Of a stretch of DNA of 64,000 bases, positions 18,564 through 27,752 are shown piece after piece. Source of the stretch: Thiocapsa bogorovii (lineage in GTDB: Bacteria > Pseudomonadota > Gammaproteobacteria > Chromatiales > Chromatiaceae); contig NZ_CP089309.1 in NCBI RefSeq assembly GCF_021228795.1, positions 5,329,501 through 5,393,500 of the forward strand, written 5' to 3'. The translations under genes and the position numbers were made by a program. Every line of letters starts with the position of its first letter. Within the stretch, counting starts at the first letter, position 1. The notes under the pieces are model-generated. The model saw nothing but the letters and a program-made list of their open reading frames with translations, did no database searches and was not told where the DNA came from.

Positions 18564-18639
18564 ACTCTGAGCCCATCATCAACGGCTCGCGCCGGACAGC
18601 GCCGACACGAATACTCTAGGGTTTCCAATTTGCCCTGTG

Positions 18640-19365
18640 TATCTCGCCGCTGCCGATGCACAGGATCTGTTGCTCTACGATCGCGGTTACCCCGCGTTCT
18701 GGCTGTTTGCGCTGCATGAAATCGAGCAGCGTGCCTTCTGCATGCGCATGCCTTTTGGGGTTCTCCAAGGAGGTCGAGGCGTTCGTCGCCTCCGGGGTGG
18801 CCAGTGCGGTGGTGACCTTCACCTCCCGCGGCGAGGCCCGCCACCAATGCGAGGCGTATGACCGAGCAAACCGCTGCAGATCCGCCTCGTGCGGCTCGTG
18901 CTGAAGAGCGGCGAGATCGAGGTGTTGGCGACGTCCCTGCTTGATGAGGCACGCTGGCCGACCCACTCCTTCAAGGCGCTCTCACACCTGCGCCGGGCAT
19001 CGAGGAGAATTACAAATGAGAAAAGTGCCGCCTGGAGATCGAGAACTTCTCCGATCTCAGCGCTCGGGTCGCGCGCCAGGATCTCTACGCCAAGCTGGTT
19101 GCGCTGAACCTCACCGCGATGCTCGCTTGGGTTGCTCAAGCGGTCGCCGACCGTCTTTCCCAGGCTCGCCGCCGCGCCTACCGCGTCAACTTCGCCAACG
19201 CCCTGTCGAAGGTGAAATACACCTTGGTGCGCCTCCTGCTTGCCGCACCGGGCACGGGATTCTTAACCGCGCTCATGGCGATGGCCACCAGCGTCGAGGC
19301 GGTCCGACCCGACCGAGCCGCTCCGCGCAACGTCAAACCGGCCAAAATCAGGGGTTGTCGAGCCG
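18640..19365 (+). pseudogene. Decayed IS4-family transposase, several frameshifts
   Basis: Successive plus-strand frames read DLLLYDRGYPAFWLFALHEI and then FCMRMPFGFSKEVEAFVASG, then LKSGEIEVLATSLLDEARWP. The region around 19020-19100 decodes the 'ENFSDLSA' and 'QDLYAKL' motifs, and the end reads RAYRVNFANALSKVKYTLVR and ..VRPDR..PRNVK. Together these follow an IS4 transposase from its second Asp to its C-terminus, but at least three frame changes and an internal stop break it. The N-terminal third is absent, cut at the IS10-like insertion. Confidence 0.75.
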
Positions 19366-19411
19366 TCGTGACTAAAAGCATGCCACGGACGGATCGGTCA
19401 CGCTCGTTCGG

Positions 19412-19579
19412 ATGGCGAGTATCCCGATTCGACGCCATGTGAAGATCCGCGGCGACGCCAACCACTGCGCCCCGCATCAGGCGGACTATTTCGTCGAGCG
19501 TCGCGGGCGTCAGCGGGGACCGCGACCTGCAGCGGATCCTGCATGGCTCGCGACGCGACGCGTCTCAGCCATAACCCGT
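19412..19579 (+). pseudogene. C-terminal fragment of a group II intron reverse transcriptase
   Basis: The frame reads ASIPIRRHVKIRGDANHCAP and then HQADYFVERRGRQRG, resembling the 'RHVKIRG.ANPYDP..YF..R' tail of some intron-encoded reverse transcriptases. It runs into the IS1595 left end. If the 1047-bp IS and one 8-bp duplication are removed, the frame closes at TGA 20635-20637, with intron domain V about 35 bp beyond. That order (ORF, then domain V) is the group II intron layout. Confidence 0.5.
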
Positions 19580-20626
19580 CCTGATTAGACAAGGACCACA
19601 CGCCGGATCCACGGCTCGGGGCGGGGACCGCAAGCTGTCGCCGCGACCAACAGGCGTATCGGCAGGGCGTGCAGATCGAAGCGGCGATTAAACCGGTAGG
19701 CGATCGCGCCCAAGTAGCGTTCGGCATATTTGCGGAAATCGAAGCTGTGGTAAGCGCCGCTGAAGCCGGTCTTGAGATTGCCGAGGACGGTGTTGATCCA
19801 GCGGAACATCGGCAGATCTTTGGGTTTGCGCGCACCGGCGACGGTCGGCTGGTGGGTGCAGCCGATGTCGGTGACGCCGGCGAAGCAGGCCAGGCCATCG
19901 GAGACGACGGTGCTGGACGGGGCGAGGTTCGCACCCGCCCAGTTGGCGATGGCGGTGCGGGTGAAGCCGGGCAGTCGGGTGAACTTGGCGCGCAGCGGAT
20001 GGCCTTGGTCGTTGAGCGAGACCGCGCCGATGAAGGGTACTTTGTTCTCCGAACTGCGGCCGACCGTTCCGGCGGCCAGTTCGGCGCCGAGATAGGCGTC
20101 GTCGACCTGCACGGTCCCGGACAGCACCGTGGCGGCCTCGCGCTCGACCATCGCCTGCATCAGCTTGTGATGGATCAGCCAAGCGGTCGGATAGCTGACC
20201 CCGAGGTCGCGCTTCAGCGCCAGGGCCGAGAGCCCGGTCTTGGCTTCGCCGATGAGATAGATCGCCAGGAACCACACGGTCAGTCCCAGTTTGGTGCCTT
20301 CGAACAGGGTGCCGACGATCAGCGAGGTCTGGTGATGGCAGGCATTGCACTGGAAGGTTTTGCGCGTGCTGCCGCGCAGCACGCAGTGCGCAGCCCCGCC
20401 GCAGATCGGACAGCGAAACCCGTTCGGCCAGCGCGAGCGCTCCAGCGCCGCCGCACATTGAGCCTCGGTGCCATAGTGCTGGAAGTGCTCGAACAACGAC
20501 ATCCCTTGCTGGAACTGGATCCGATTCATGGCCATGGCAGACTCCGTCGGGTCGTGGACTTGGGAGTAGTCTGCGCCGGCCGGTGGCTCATTCCGTGAGC
20601 CTGGCGGAAGATTCTTTCTAATCAGG
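19580..20626. mobile_element. Complete IS1595-family element with exact 8-bp target duplication
   Basis: Terminal inverted repeats begin CCTGATTAGA at both ends. The flanks TAACCCGT (19572-19579) and TAACCCGT (20627-20634) are identical, the 8-bp duplication expected of the IS1595 family. It carries one transposase gene on the minus strand and interrupts group II intron DNA. Confidence 0.92.
19585..20535 (-). CDS. IS1595-family transposase
   Basis: 316 aa. The N-terminus (MAMNRIQFQQGMSLFEHFQ) is followed by a zinc ribbon with CPICGG and CNACHHQTSL, then an ISXO2-like DDE/N domain. Its motifs are VQVDDAYLG, VVSDGLACF and WINTVLGNLKTGFSGAYHSF, with YRFNRRFDL near the C-terminus. The frame is intact and runs almost to the left terminal repeat. 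It is a relative of the frameshifted copy at 30614-31563. Confidence 0.92.
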   Translation of the reverse strand: MAMNRIQFQQGMSLFEHFQHYGTEAQCAAALERSRWPNGFRCPICGGAAHCVLRGSTRKTFQCNACHHQTSLIVGTLFEGTKLGLTVWFLAIYLIGEAKTGLSALALKRDLGVSYPTAWLIHHKLMQAMVEREAATVLSGTVQVDDAYLGAELAAGTVGRSSENKVPFIGAVSLNDQGHPLRAKFTRLPGFTRTAIANWAGANLAPSSTVVSDGLACFAGVTDIGCTHQPTVAGARKPKDLPMFRWINTVLGNLKTGFSGAYHSFDFRKYAERYLGAIAYRFNRRFDLHALPIRLLVAATACGPRPEPWIRRVVLV

Positions 20627-20671
20627 TAACCCGTTGATCGCCGGGTACTTCACGGTGCGTTCTCAAGGCTT

Positions 20672-20705
20672 GAGCCGTATGCGGTGAAAGTCGCAAGCAC
20701 GGTTC
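20672..20705 (+). ncRNA. Group II intron domain V, with a domain VI-like hairpin after it
   Basis: GAGCCGTATGCGGTGAAAGT, then CGCAAGCACGGTTC, is a 34-nt hairpin with the GAAA tetraloop and AGC/GTT-type triad of group II intron domain V. It is followed at about 20711-20738 by GGCGGGGTGGCC-GTAA-GGTCACCCTGCC, a long hairpin in the domain VI position. With the reverse-transcriptase tail upstream this is the 3' end of a decayed intron split by the IS1595 element. Confidence 0.75.
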
Positions 20706-20739
20706 TTAGGGCGGGGTGGCCGTAAGGTCACCCTGCCAT

Positions 20740-21198
20740 CCGACTCTCCGGAAGTGCGATAAGGATCTCAAAAAACGAACCTGGGAGCTGTCAAAATCAC
20801 TATCAAAGTTACTTGTCTTTCTTACGGGTAGAACGAACAGTACCCATACTGATCAGTCGTGGCGCTCATCCCTAGGGATCCAGGATTGCGAAACGTTGTT
20901 GCGATTGAGTCAAGCTTTTTTGCGCCGCAAAGAAAAGCCTCTCGCCACCTGGCAAGATTTCGAGCGGGCGTTGGCTCGGTTGTGTTGCGTGCGACAGTGC
21001 CCGAGGAGGCAATGGTGTTTAGCTTACCGACGCATCGTACGTGAAGAGGTCACGGTTATAGCCGCGCTGCGTCGTGTGCGTTTACTCCCAGAGCGCTCGG
21101 CTGACTCACGTCTGTGTGCCAGAAGCGTAGGCCATGAGCCCTCCACACATGACTCGGCGGACTGAGGCGAAGCCTCGCTAGCAATTAGAGATCAATCA
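20740..21198. other. Spacer, nothing recognised
   Basis: About 460 bp between intron debris and the beta-helix gene. A 149-codon open frame (20716-21165, plus) overlaps the intron end, has no recognisable domain and looks accidental. The start of the AT-richer EPS block lies here. Confidence 0.4.
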
Positions 21199-22971
21199 AT
21201 GAAAGTCTCGACTCTTTCCAGGTTCTCCGCTCTTCTACTTTTCATTGTCGCTACACACGCGCTCTCAAACGACTATTTTGTTTCGCACTCCGGTGGCAAT
21301 ACTAAAGCAGGCACCGAAGAGGACCCGTGGGATTATAAGTCGATTGACTGGGGACTCATGGGCGGAGGAGACACCCTGTACATTATGGGTACACTCCGTG
21401 GTCTCTCGGCACCGTTTAAGGTCGGGGCCGGAGGCTCTTCTCCAGACCAGCGATTTACCATTGCAAGCCACCCTGATGATTCAGGGAAGCTCTGGGGAGG
21501 CAAGGAGCTAAGCGGAGATGCTGATTGGTTTGCTTCGTCATGTGGCGCTTATTATATAAAATATACCACGCCAGCAGATATTTATGAGTGGACAACGGAC
21601 CCTTGGGAATCAATAAAGCTGACGAAGGCAGGCGGCCCTCCAACGGATGGATGCGATCTTTGGTCGGCCGCTGGGTTATGGCACTATGAAGCCAGTCTTG
21701 GGCGACTCTACTATAAGCCAACAAGCGGCACTCCGTCTGGAAAAACGCTAACCAGCGTTGTTGCCACGCAGTACGGATTGGAGATCGACGGCAAAAGCTA
21801 CGTTAAGATCGACGGGCTTGTCTTTTCGCAGGCTATCCTGATTGGTATGTTCCATTCAACGAACTATGTTTGGATCAATGATTGTCGCATCGAAAACTAT
21901 AAGCATTACCAGGGCGGCATCATCGTAAACCGAAGCGGCATAGCGCCGGGGCTTCAGCATGGCCGCATTTCAAACAATACAATTTCGGGCGGTCTTAATG
22001 GAATCTATTTTTTGAATCAGTTCCAACCCGATCCAAATATCGGCAACCCGGCATATTGGCTTATCGACAACAACACGATATACGATATAAACGGATCTTC
22101 GGACAGTCACGGCATCGGGATACAAGGCGGTCACGGCATCATCATCGAATACAACACGATTTATAACAGTGGCAGCGGTATAACATTTTGGGCCAGTGAC
22201 GGCCAAGAACTATATAACAACACTATTCGTTACAACTACGTTCACACTTTACGAAAGGGCCCAAGTAAGCACGGCAACGGGGTGGAATTTAGCCCAGAAA
22301 ACGATGTTCTCGTCGAAGATTTCTACAACAACGACATATATGGAAACATCGTCTCGGACTGCGACGGCGCTGGTATCCGCTGGAAATCCGGCGACTCGGA
22401 AAGCGAAATCTATAACAATACAGTCTACAACTGTTCTCCCAATTATTATCATCTTGCGCCATCTATGGGGCATAGCACCATCGCGTTCAAGTTCAAAAAT
22501 AATATCAGCGTGAGTCCGAATGGTTATTCACAGCGCTACCATATTAGAATAAACCCAGCTAGTAGCTATGGAATCGTTGAAGGCGACATCGATCATAATT
22601 TGTATTTTCCAACTGATGGCTTACTGTTCTACACTCCTGCGGGGGAATGCGATTTCGATTGTTGGTCCGCTTACGCCGGTCTGGCAACACCTGACAGAGG
22701 TACTTCAGTTCTTGCTGATCCGGACTTCGTTTCTAAATCTCCAAGCAATTGGCAAGATTTCAGACTTAGCGGCTCTTCGCCAGCGATTGACAGAGGAGCC
22801 GATCTTGGAGACGGACTTGCTCTCGGTTGGGACCCTCGCCAACTAAGTGGGCCTCGCGCCGCGGTTGATCAAGATCTGATTGGTGAGGGTTGGGAGATTG
22901 GCGTTTTCGTCTACGATAGGAATGTGGACCTCATCGAAACTCCCAAAAGTTTACGGGTAATAGCGAAATGA
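21199..22971 (+). CDS. Secreted right-handed parallel beta-helix protein
   Basis: 590 aa. The signal peptide is MKVSTLSRFSALLLFIVATH with cleavage near ALS-N. The mature start DYFVSHSGGNTKAGTEEDPW resembles DUF1565-type lead-ins of pectate-lyase folds. From about residue 190 to 460 there are many short coils of the type 'NNTIY', 'YNTIYNSGSG', 'NNTIRYNYVH', 'NNDIYGNIVSDC', 'NNTVYNC', which build a right-handed beta helix. A choice-of-anchor-like segment (SPAIDRGADLGDG) precedes the end. Such proteins are often polysaccharide lyases, epimerases or phage-like depolymerases, and here it may trim or modify the EPS. Catalytic residues cannot be assigned. Composition is clearly more AT-rich than the flanking Prs genes, suggesting transfer. 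Confidence 0.75.
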   Translation: MKVSTLSRFSALLLFIVATHALSNDYFVSHSGGNTKAGTEEDPWDYKSIDWGLMGGGDTLYIMGTLRGLSAPFKVGAGGSSPDQRFTIASHPDDSGKLWGGKELSGDADWFASSCGAYYIKYTTPADIYEWTTDPWESIKLTKAGGPPTDGCDLWSAAGLWHYEASLGRLYYKPTSGTPSGKTLTSVVATQYGLEIDGKSYVKIDGLVFSQAILIGMFHSTNYVWINDCRIENYKHYQGGIIVNRSGIAPGLQHGRISNNTISGGLNGIYFLNQFQPDPNIGNPAYWLIDNNTIYDINGSSDSHGIGIQGGHGIIIEYNTIYNSGSGITFWASDGQELYNNTIRYNYVHTLRKGPSKHGNGVEFSPENDVLVEDFYNNDIYGNIVSDCDGAGIRWKSGDSESEIYNNTVYNCSPNYYHLAPSMGHSTIAFKFKNNISVSPNGYSQRYHIRINPASSYGIVEGDIDHNLYFPTDGLLFYTPAGECDFDCWSAYAGLATPDRGTSVLADPDFVSKSPSNWQDFRLSGSSPAIDRGADLGDGLALGWDPRQLSGPRAAVDQDLIGEGWEIGVFVYDRNVDLIETPKSLRVIAK

Positions 22972-23165
22972 TTCGGCCAAGAGTTGATGCGGTCTGAGGC
23001 TGGTCTCGCGGTTGATTCGAAGAAGAATGGTTACGATTGTCGATGCTAACCATCTGCTTAAAAGGACACGACCAAGCATCTCAATCGGTTCCGGGCGCAA
23101 AGGGCAATGGGGAGTTCACGAAGCCCGGGGGTGATAGCCGCGTGCGTTCAACTGGACCGGGTATC

Positions 23166-23333
23166 TCTCCAGGGCAATCGTACCACGTTTCCCCTAATAT
23201 TCACGCCCTTGGAGACCGTCTGTTGTGGAGAGATCTTCGGCCCCTCGAAGAGCAGTGTGGCGAGGCAGTGCTCGTCCCAACCGGCCTTCAGGCGCTTGCT
23301 CTGGATGCCGAGCTTGCTGTCGTCCTGCTGCAA
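23166..23333 (-). pseudogene. ISAs1-family transposase C-terminal fragment
   Basis: The minus-strand frame QQDDSKLGIQSKRLKAGWDE, then LATLLFEGPK, closely matches the C-terminus of the ISAs1 transposase at 37611-38852 (STKLGIQNKRLKAGWDERYL). Only the last 50 or so codons remain. The preceding 22972-23165 has nothing recognisable. Confidence 0.6.
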
Positions 23334-23384
23334 GCGCGTGAAGGCGACGCGCCGAATCAGCGCCGGATTCTCCCGCGCCTCGGG

Positions 23385-23850
23385 ATCGCCAAGAGCTTGC
23401 CCGCTGGTTCATCCTGACGCTGCGGGCGATCCTGCTGCCGATCACAGCCTCGCGCACCTCCAACCTGCTGCGCGCCATGGCCACGCTACTACTGGGGTTG
23501 TGTTCGGGGAGGCGAAGGGCTATACCTTCATGGCCTCAGTGAAGCTGCCGTGGGCGCGGCTCTGGCGGGGGACCCCCGACCCCCTCACCGACGGGCGTTT
23601 GTTGCTGGTGCTGGACGACTCGATCAATCCGCAGACCGGCACCACGGTGTTCGCCTGTCAGCGCAGCTTCGGCCATGCCGCCAAGACCAATCAAAGCCGC
23701 TTTCCGTGGGCGCAGACGATCGTCACGCTCGGACTGCTGGAGGTCATTCATGGGCGCTGGTTTTTTCTGCCGCTGGCCTTCGCCTTTTACCCGAGCTGCC
23801 CGCCATGGAGAGCAAAGCGAAGGCGCGTAATCGCAGGTAGGGATGGGCGG
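23385..23850 (+). pseudogene. DDE transposase fragment of uncertain family
   Basis: One frame reads ARWFILTLRAILLPITASRT. Another reads YTFMASVKLPWARLWRGTPD then LLLVLDDSINPQTGTTVFAC, GHAAKTNQSRFPWAQTIVTL and GRWFFLPLAFAFY. The 'LDDSINPKTG...HAAK.NQS.YPWAQ' pattern is the N-terminal DDE region of a transposase group I cannot name with certainty. The frame change and missing C-terminus show that it is broken. The following 23851-24134 has no recognisable gene. Confidence 0.55.
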
Positions 23851-24134
23851 GAGTGCGGAGACCGCGCCCGCATCGGTATAGAAGCGTTGCGGCGTTTTCT
23901 CCTAAACATTGGGCCCGAGCGCATGGCTGGCGACTTGGTTCGCCGCTCCCCTCTCCAGCAACGTGCGCCTGGGCCGTACCGTAGCCGCAACCGTCACTCC
24001 GTCTTTGGACCGACTGACTACTTTCGCCGCAACTCTTTCTTTCCATTGCCATCTAGAAGGTTACAGCATATTTTTCAACGCGGCATCATGTCGCGGCCGC
24101 GCCAGTTACTGATTGTGGCGTTCAGGCCGTTCCG

Positions 24135-25457
24135 ATGACCTTAGTTCTTGTGTTCGCCCTAACTGCGGTCACCATGCTGCTGCTGCTGTTCGCGCCGATG
24201 TACGGCATACTCGCCGCAGTCGTAAGCAAACCAATCATCGACATGGGGTGGGATGCGGGAATCGCCATATTCGGCCTTCGCCCGATGGATCTAATCGGCG
24301 TCGGGCTTCCAGCCGTTCTGCTGATTTGGATGGCGTCTTCTGCCGCCGGCCGGCCACGTCCGATGCAGTTCTTAGGTATCTGGTGCGCTTACCTTCTCTG
24401 CAGCCTCTTGGGGGCATTAATGATGGCCGTCGGTGGAGACATGGTTGGATCTCTCAGCTTTATGTTTCGGATACTCAACGGTTTCGTCGGCTTTTACATG
24501 TTTCAGACTTACTTCGCGGACCGCGACCGGTTTAAGAAGCTCCTCCTCGCGATGCTCATCGGCGGGCTAGTTCCAATGCTGATGGGGTTCTACGAGAGTG
24601 TTACGGGCGATCTCTTTCGCGTTCGCCAAGGCGTCGGCGACCAGATTCGTATTGCCGGGCTTTATCATAACTCGATAGCTTACCGCTATTTTGCCTACAT
24701 CACGTTGACCGGAATTGGTCTCTACTGGGTCTACTTCACACCGAAATCACAACTGAAGAAGTGGTTGCTTGCAGCTTACGCGATCATCGCTCTCGTCGTG
24801 CTATACAGAGTCTATTCGAAGGCCGGTTTTGCATCGTTAGCCTTAGCACTGCTCCTGGGTTCGATCGCTGCTCGTCGCATCCTACCAGTCCTGGTCCTTG
24901 GAGTTGTGTTGGTGACTGTAAACTCGTTTATGGCAGGCGAAGTGTTCGACGAGGTGTCGACCACCTTCCTCAAGGAAACCAGCGTTTTATCAGGGGAAGA
25001 AGACACTGACCGTTTGTTTTCGGGGCGCGTAGGCGGTTGGAAGAGTCAGCTTGATTATTGGAGCGATGGGACGCTTGAGAATAAGCTGTTCGGTGGACGC
25101 GGCGGCGGGCGAGACGCAAAGGGCGGTGGTCACAACGACTACATCAGAGCTTTGCTGCAGACTGGGAGTATTGGTCTCGCCGCTTATATACTTTTACTTG
25201 CTGTATTGGGGTTTCGGATATTCCAACGTTTCCTTAGCGATCAGAACTGGTTGAACACCGTTGCTGCGATCCTATACTGCATGTGGATTATTGATAGTAT
25301 CGGCCTCACTCCGGCAGTATATACGCACTTCCAATGGTACGTTTGGGGTTTTGTAGGGCTTGCTATGCGCGGTGTCAAAGGGCTGGGTGACGATAAGCGG
25401 AAGAACGAGGTGGTGGTTCCGCGCCGGGTTCGGGATCTGAAAAGGTCACCCGAGTAG
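24135..25457 (+). CDS. O-antigen ligase/polymerase-like membrane protein (Wzy)
   Basis: 440 aa with 10-12 predicted membrane helices. The large periplasmic loop near residues 275-345 contains DRLFSGRVGGWKSQLDYWSD and the hallmark GGGHNDYIRALLQTGSIGLA, where the conserved histidine of the Wzy_C/WaaL family sits. It should polymerise undecaprenyl-linked repeat units on the periplasmic face, using chain-length control from the Wzz-like protein at 46992. WaaL-type ligases share the fold, so polymerase is chosen because the locus is an EPS cluster without lipid A genes. Confidence 0.85.
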   Translation: MTLVLVFALTAVTMLLLLFAPMYGILAAVVSKPIIDMGWDAGIAIFGLRPMDLIGVGLPAVLLIWMASSAAGRPRPMQFLGIWCAYLLCSLLGALMMAVGGDMVGSLSFMFRILNGFVGFYMFQTYFADRDRFKKLLLAMLIGGLVPMLMGFYESVTGDLFRVRQGVGDQIRIAGLYHNSIAYRYFAYITLTGIGLYWVYFTPKSQLKKWLLAAYAIIALVVLYRVYSKAGFASLALALLLGSIAARRILPVLVLGVVLVTVNSFMAGEVFDEVSTTFLKETSVLSGEEDTDRLFSGRVGGWKSQLDYWSDGTLENKLFGGRGGGRDAKGGGHNDYIRALLQTGSIGLAAYILLLAVLGFRIFQRFLSDQNWLNTVAAILYCMWIIDSIGLTPAVYTHFQWYVWGFVGLAMRGVKGLGDDKRKNEVVVPRRVRDLKRSPE

Positions 25458-26163
25458 CGATGCGACTCGCCTGTCCGACAGTGCCGGCGGGATTGCGTTG
25501 GTTGCTCGGGGTGCGGATTTGGAGATGCCACACGCGAGGCCGCCCCGGCAAACGTCCTATCATGAATAATCGTCGGGGAAATGTAGCTTCTAGTGGATCA
25601 AGTGAAACGGGCACTACATTACGTCGGATACTGTGGAGAATGTCGGGTTTCGTCGTGCGCACCAAGCATTGCGTGCCGTCCTGGTGGACGAGATGACGTA
25701 CCTTCGTGTCCGGCCGCATCGTCACTGCTGATTCCAATTGATCGTCCCCGGATTGTGGTTCTTTGCCGGTACTGTTATGCGCGCACCCGCCCAGACGGGT
25801 GACGCTTTCTAGAATGAATTAGTAGCGGACTGGAGTTCTTCAGCCTTTCGGCATTCGCCACTAGTTCTCTCAAATAGCGAAACCGGCAGTTCCCGGCGAA
25901 GCCGGGGGTTGAATGCGCGAGCCGCGCAGAGTGAAGGGGGACGATAACGCTGCCCTACGCGGTTCTTCGGCCAACTCAATGCGGCCTGGCAGCTCTAGAA
26001 TTGGAGTTGAACGCGGTGTTGATCGTCTTCTCTCCCGGTGCTGGATGTATGCGCGGTTCCGCGGTCACCGCCGAGGTCGTGCTCTCCACGCATATCGCCT
26101 GCACCGAAGCGCGCCTGCTCGGCGCATGCGCTTTATACCTTATCCATTGGGGAGTCAGAGTCA
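25458..26163. other. Spacer with a small hairpin, no gene recognised
   Basis: About 700 bp without a supportable gene. CCCGGC-GAA-GCCGGG (25892-25906) is a perfect short hairpin. A similar one, CCCCGGC-TTT-GCCGGGG, occurs at 45158-45174; both belong to a common 'CCCCGGCTTTGCCGGGG' extragenic motif. Confidence 0.45.
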
Positions 26164-27333
26164 GTGCGCGTACTGCTTGCACACAATGACTACGGTCAGT
26201 TCAGTGGCGAGGAAGCGGCTGTGGAGAACGTCGCAGCCGTGCTTCTATCACACCACCACCAAGTTGTCTGGCTGCGTAGTTCCTCTGCCAATGTCCGTGT
26301 CTCCGCGCTGGAAAAGGCTAAGGCTTTCTTTTCCGGTATTTATAGTGTTCAGGCCAGAAAGGAGATTTTGAGCCTATTGGAGGCGGAGCCATTCGATATC
26401 GTTCAGGTCCAGAACCTCTACCCGTTCCTATCCGCGTCGATCCTGCCTGCGTGTCGAAGGAAGGGCATCCCAGTCGTGATGCGGTGCCCAAACTATCGGC
26501 TGTTCTGTCCGAGCGGTTTGCACCTGCGGGCGGGGAAAGTATGCGAAGACTGTTTGGGTGGTTTAAGGGAATGGCACTGCGTGGCTCACAATTGTGAGGC
26601 TGACATTCTGAAGAGCCTCGGGTATGCAGCGCGTAACGCGTTCGCTCGATTAACCAGCATGATTATCGACAACGTAACGGTATTTGTTGTTTTGACGGAG
26701 TTCCAAAAAGAACGTTTCAAACAGGCCGGAATTCCGCAGGAGCGTATCGAAGTTCTTTCGAACCCAGGGCGAATACCTCGCTGCGGCCGGCAGACGGACG
26801 TCGGCCGGTATGTATCTTTCGTTGGCCGCGTGAGTAGGGAGAAAGGCGTAACGGAATTTTTGAATGCTGCGCGCCGTTTGCCTAACGTGTTATTTCGCAT
26901 TGCCGGCAGTACGAGCGCGATGCCTGAGATTGAACAGAACCCTCCGCCGAACGTCGAGTTAATGGGGTTCGTGTCGGGTGATGTACTCGAGGAAATTTAC
27001 CAGAACACGCGCATCCTGGTTTCTCCAAGCACCTGTTTCGAGGGATTTCCGAACGCGATTGCTCAGGCTATGGCCCACGGTAAGCCAGTGGTTGCCACCC
27101 GAATCGGCGCCGCACCAGAGATCGTGGACGACGGGGTGACCGGGCTTTTGGTTAATCCTTGTGATGCCAGGGACTTGGCTGATAAGATCGCGTACTTATG
27201 GCAGCGACCGGCCTTGTGTCGGGAGATGGGCCGCGCGGGCCGCGAAAAGGCGAGCGCGGTATACAGTGAAGAGCTCTTTTACCAGCGCCTCATGGAGATC
27301 TACGCTAAAGCAACGGCCCTGTGTATCCGATGA
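26164..27333 (+). CDS. GT4-type glycosyltransferase
   Basis: 389 aa from GTG 26164, the point where similarity to the family begins (VRVLLAHNDYGQFSGEEAAV) and GGGGAG lies upstream. It is a GT-B fold enzyme. The N-domain contains DIVQVQNLYPFLSASILP and a cysteine-rich segment (CPNYRLFCPSGLH, CEDCLGG, CVAHNCEAD) seen in a subset of GT4 enzymes. The C-domain has SFVGRVSREKGV, SPSTCFEGFPNAIAQAMAHG and KPVVATRIGAAPEIV, the E-x7-E-like donor site. It would add a sugar to the undecaprenyl-linked unit in the cytoplasm. The substrate is unknown. Confidence 0.88.
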   Translation: MRVLLAHNDYGQFSGEEAAVENVAAVLLSHHHQVVWLRSSSANVRVSALEKAKAFFSGIYSVQARKEILSLLEAEPFDIVQVQNLYPFLSASILPACRRKGIPVVMRCPNYRLFCPSGLHLRAGKVCEDCLGGLREWHCVAHNCEADILKSLGYAARNAFARLTSMIIDNVTVFVVLTEFQKERFKQAGIPQERIEVLSNPGRIPRCGRQTDVGRYVSFVGRVSREKGVTEFLNAARRLPNVLFRIAGSTSAMPEIEQNPPPNVELMGFVSGDVLEEIYQNTRILVSPSTCFEGFPNAIAQAMAHGKPVVATRIGAAPEIVDDGVTGLLVNPCDARDLADKIAYLWQRPALCREMGRAGREKASAVYSEELFYQRLMEIYAKATALCIR

Positions 27334-27752
27334 TCACAAATACGGTGCCGTCGCGGGCGAACTCAGCCTGCCGGTCCCTCTTGCCCACAGGCTCGATGGC
27401 GACTGGTTGTGCATAGACGCATCGGTTACGCTCTTTCGAATAGCGACAATCTCGATCCGACTCGACATCAACGTACGCGGCAACGCGAATCCCTGCGACC
27501 CGCAGGACACCGACGCTTTTTGGGGGACGTCATGCACGTAGGATGGGGTACCAGGCGCCTGGCGCTCGACCCGATTGGCTCCTCTATAACAACGTGTATC
27601 GGCTACAACCCTGTTGAACACGTCGTGCCTCACAGCCCCTCTTCAAGGCTTGGGGCGAGTTTGGTGCAAGTAGCAATGACGATTCGTATCCTCCGGGGTG
27701 ACGACAGCTTCGCGTCGTTACCCAATGGGACGGTCCGGCCTTTTCCCTGCAA
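27334..27752. other. Spacer with a possible second reverse-transcriptase relic
   Basis: At about 27446-27541 the plus strand reads ISIRLDINVRGNANPCDPQD then TDAFWG before a stop. This mirrors the intron reverse-transcriptase tail at 19412-19579 (IPIRRHVKIRGDANHCAP). No domain V follows. The rest has no recognisable content. Confidence 0.3.

Noticed and set aside
19669-20598. A 309-codon plus-strand frame opposite the IS1595 transposase
   Set aside because: Shadow of the minus-strand transposase, which has zinc-ribbon and DDE motifs.
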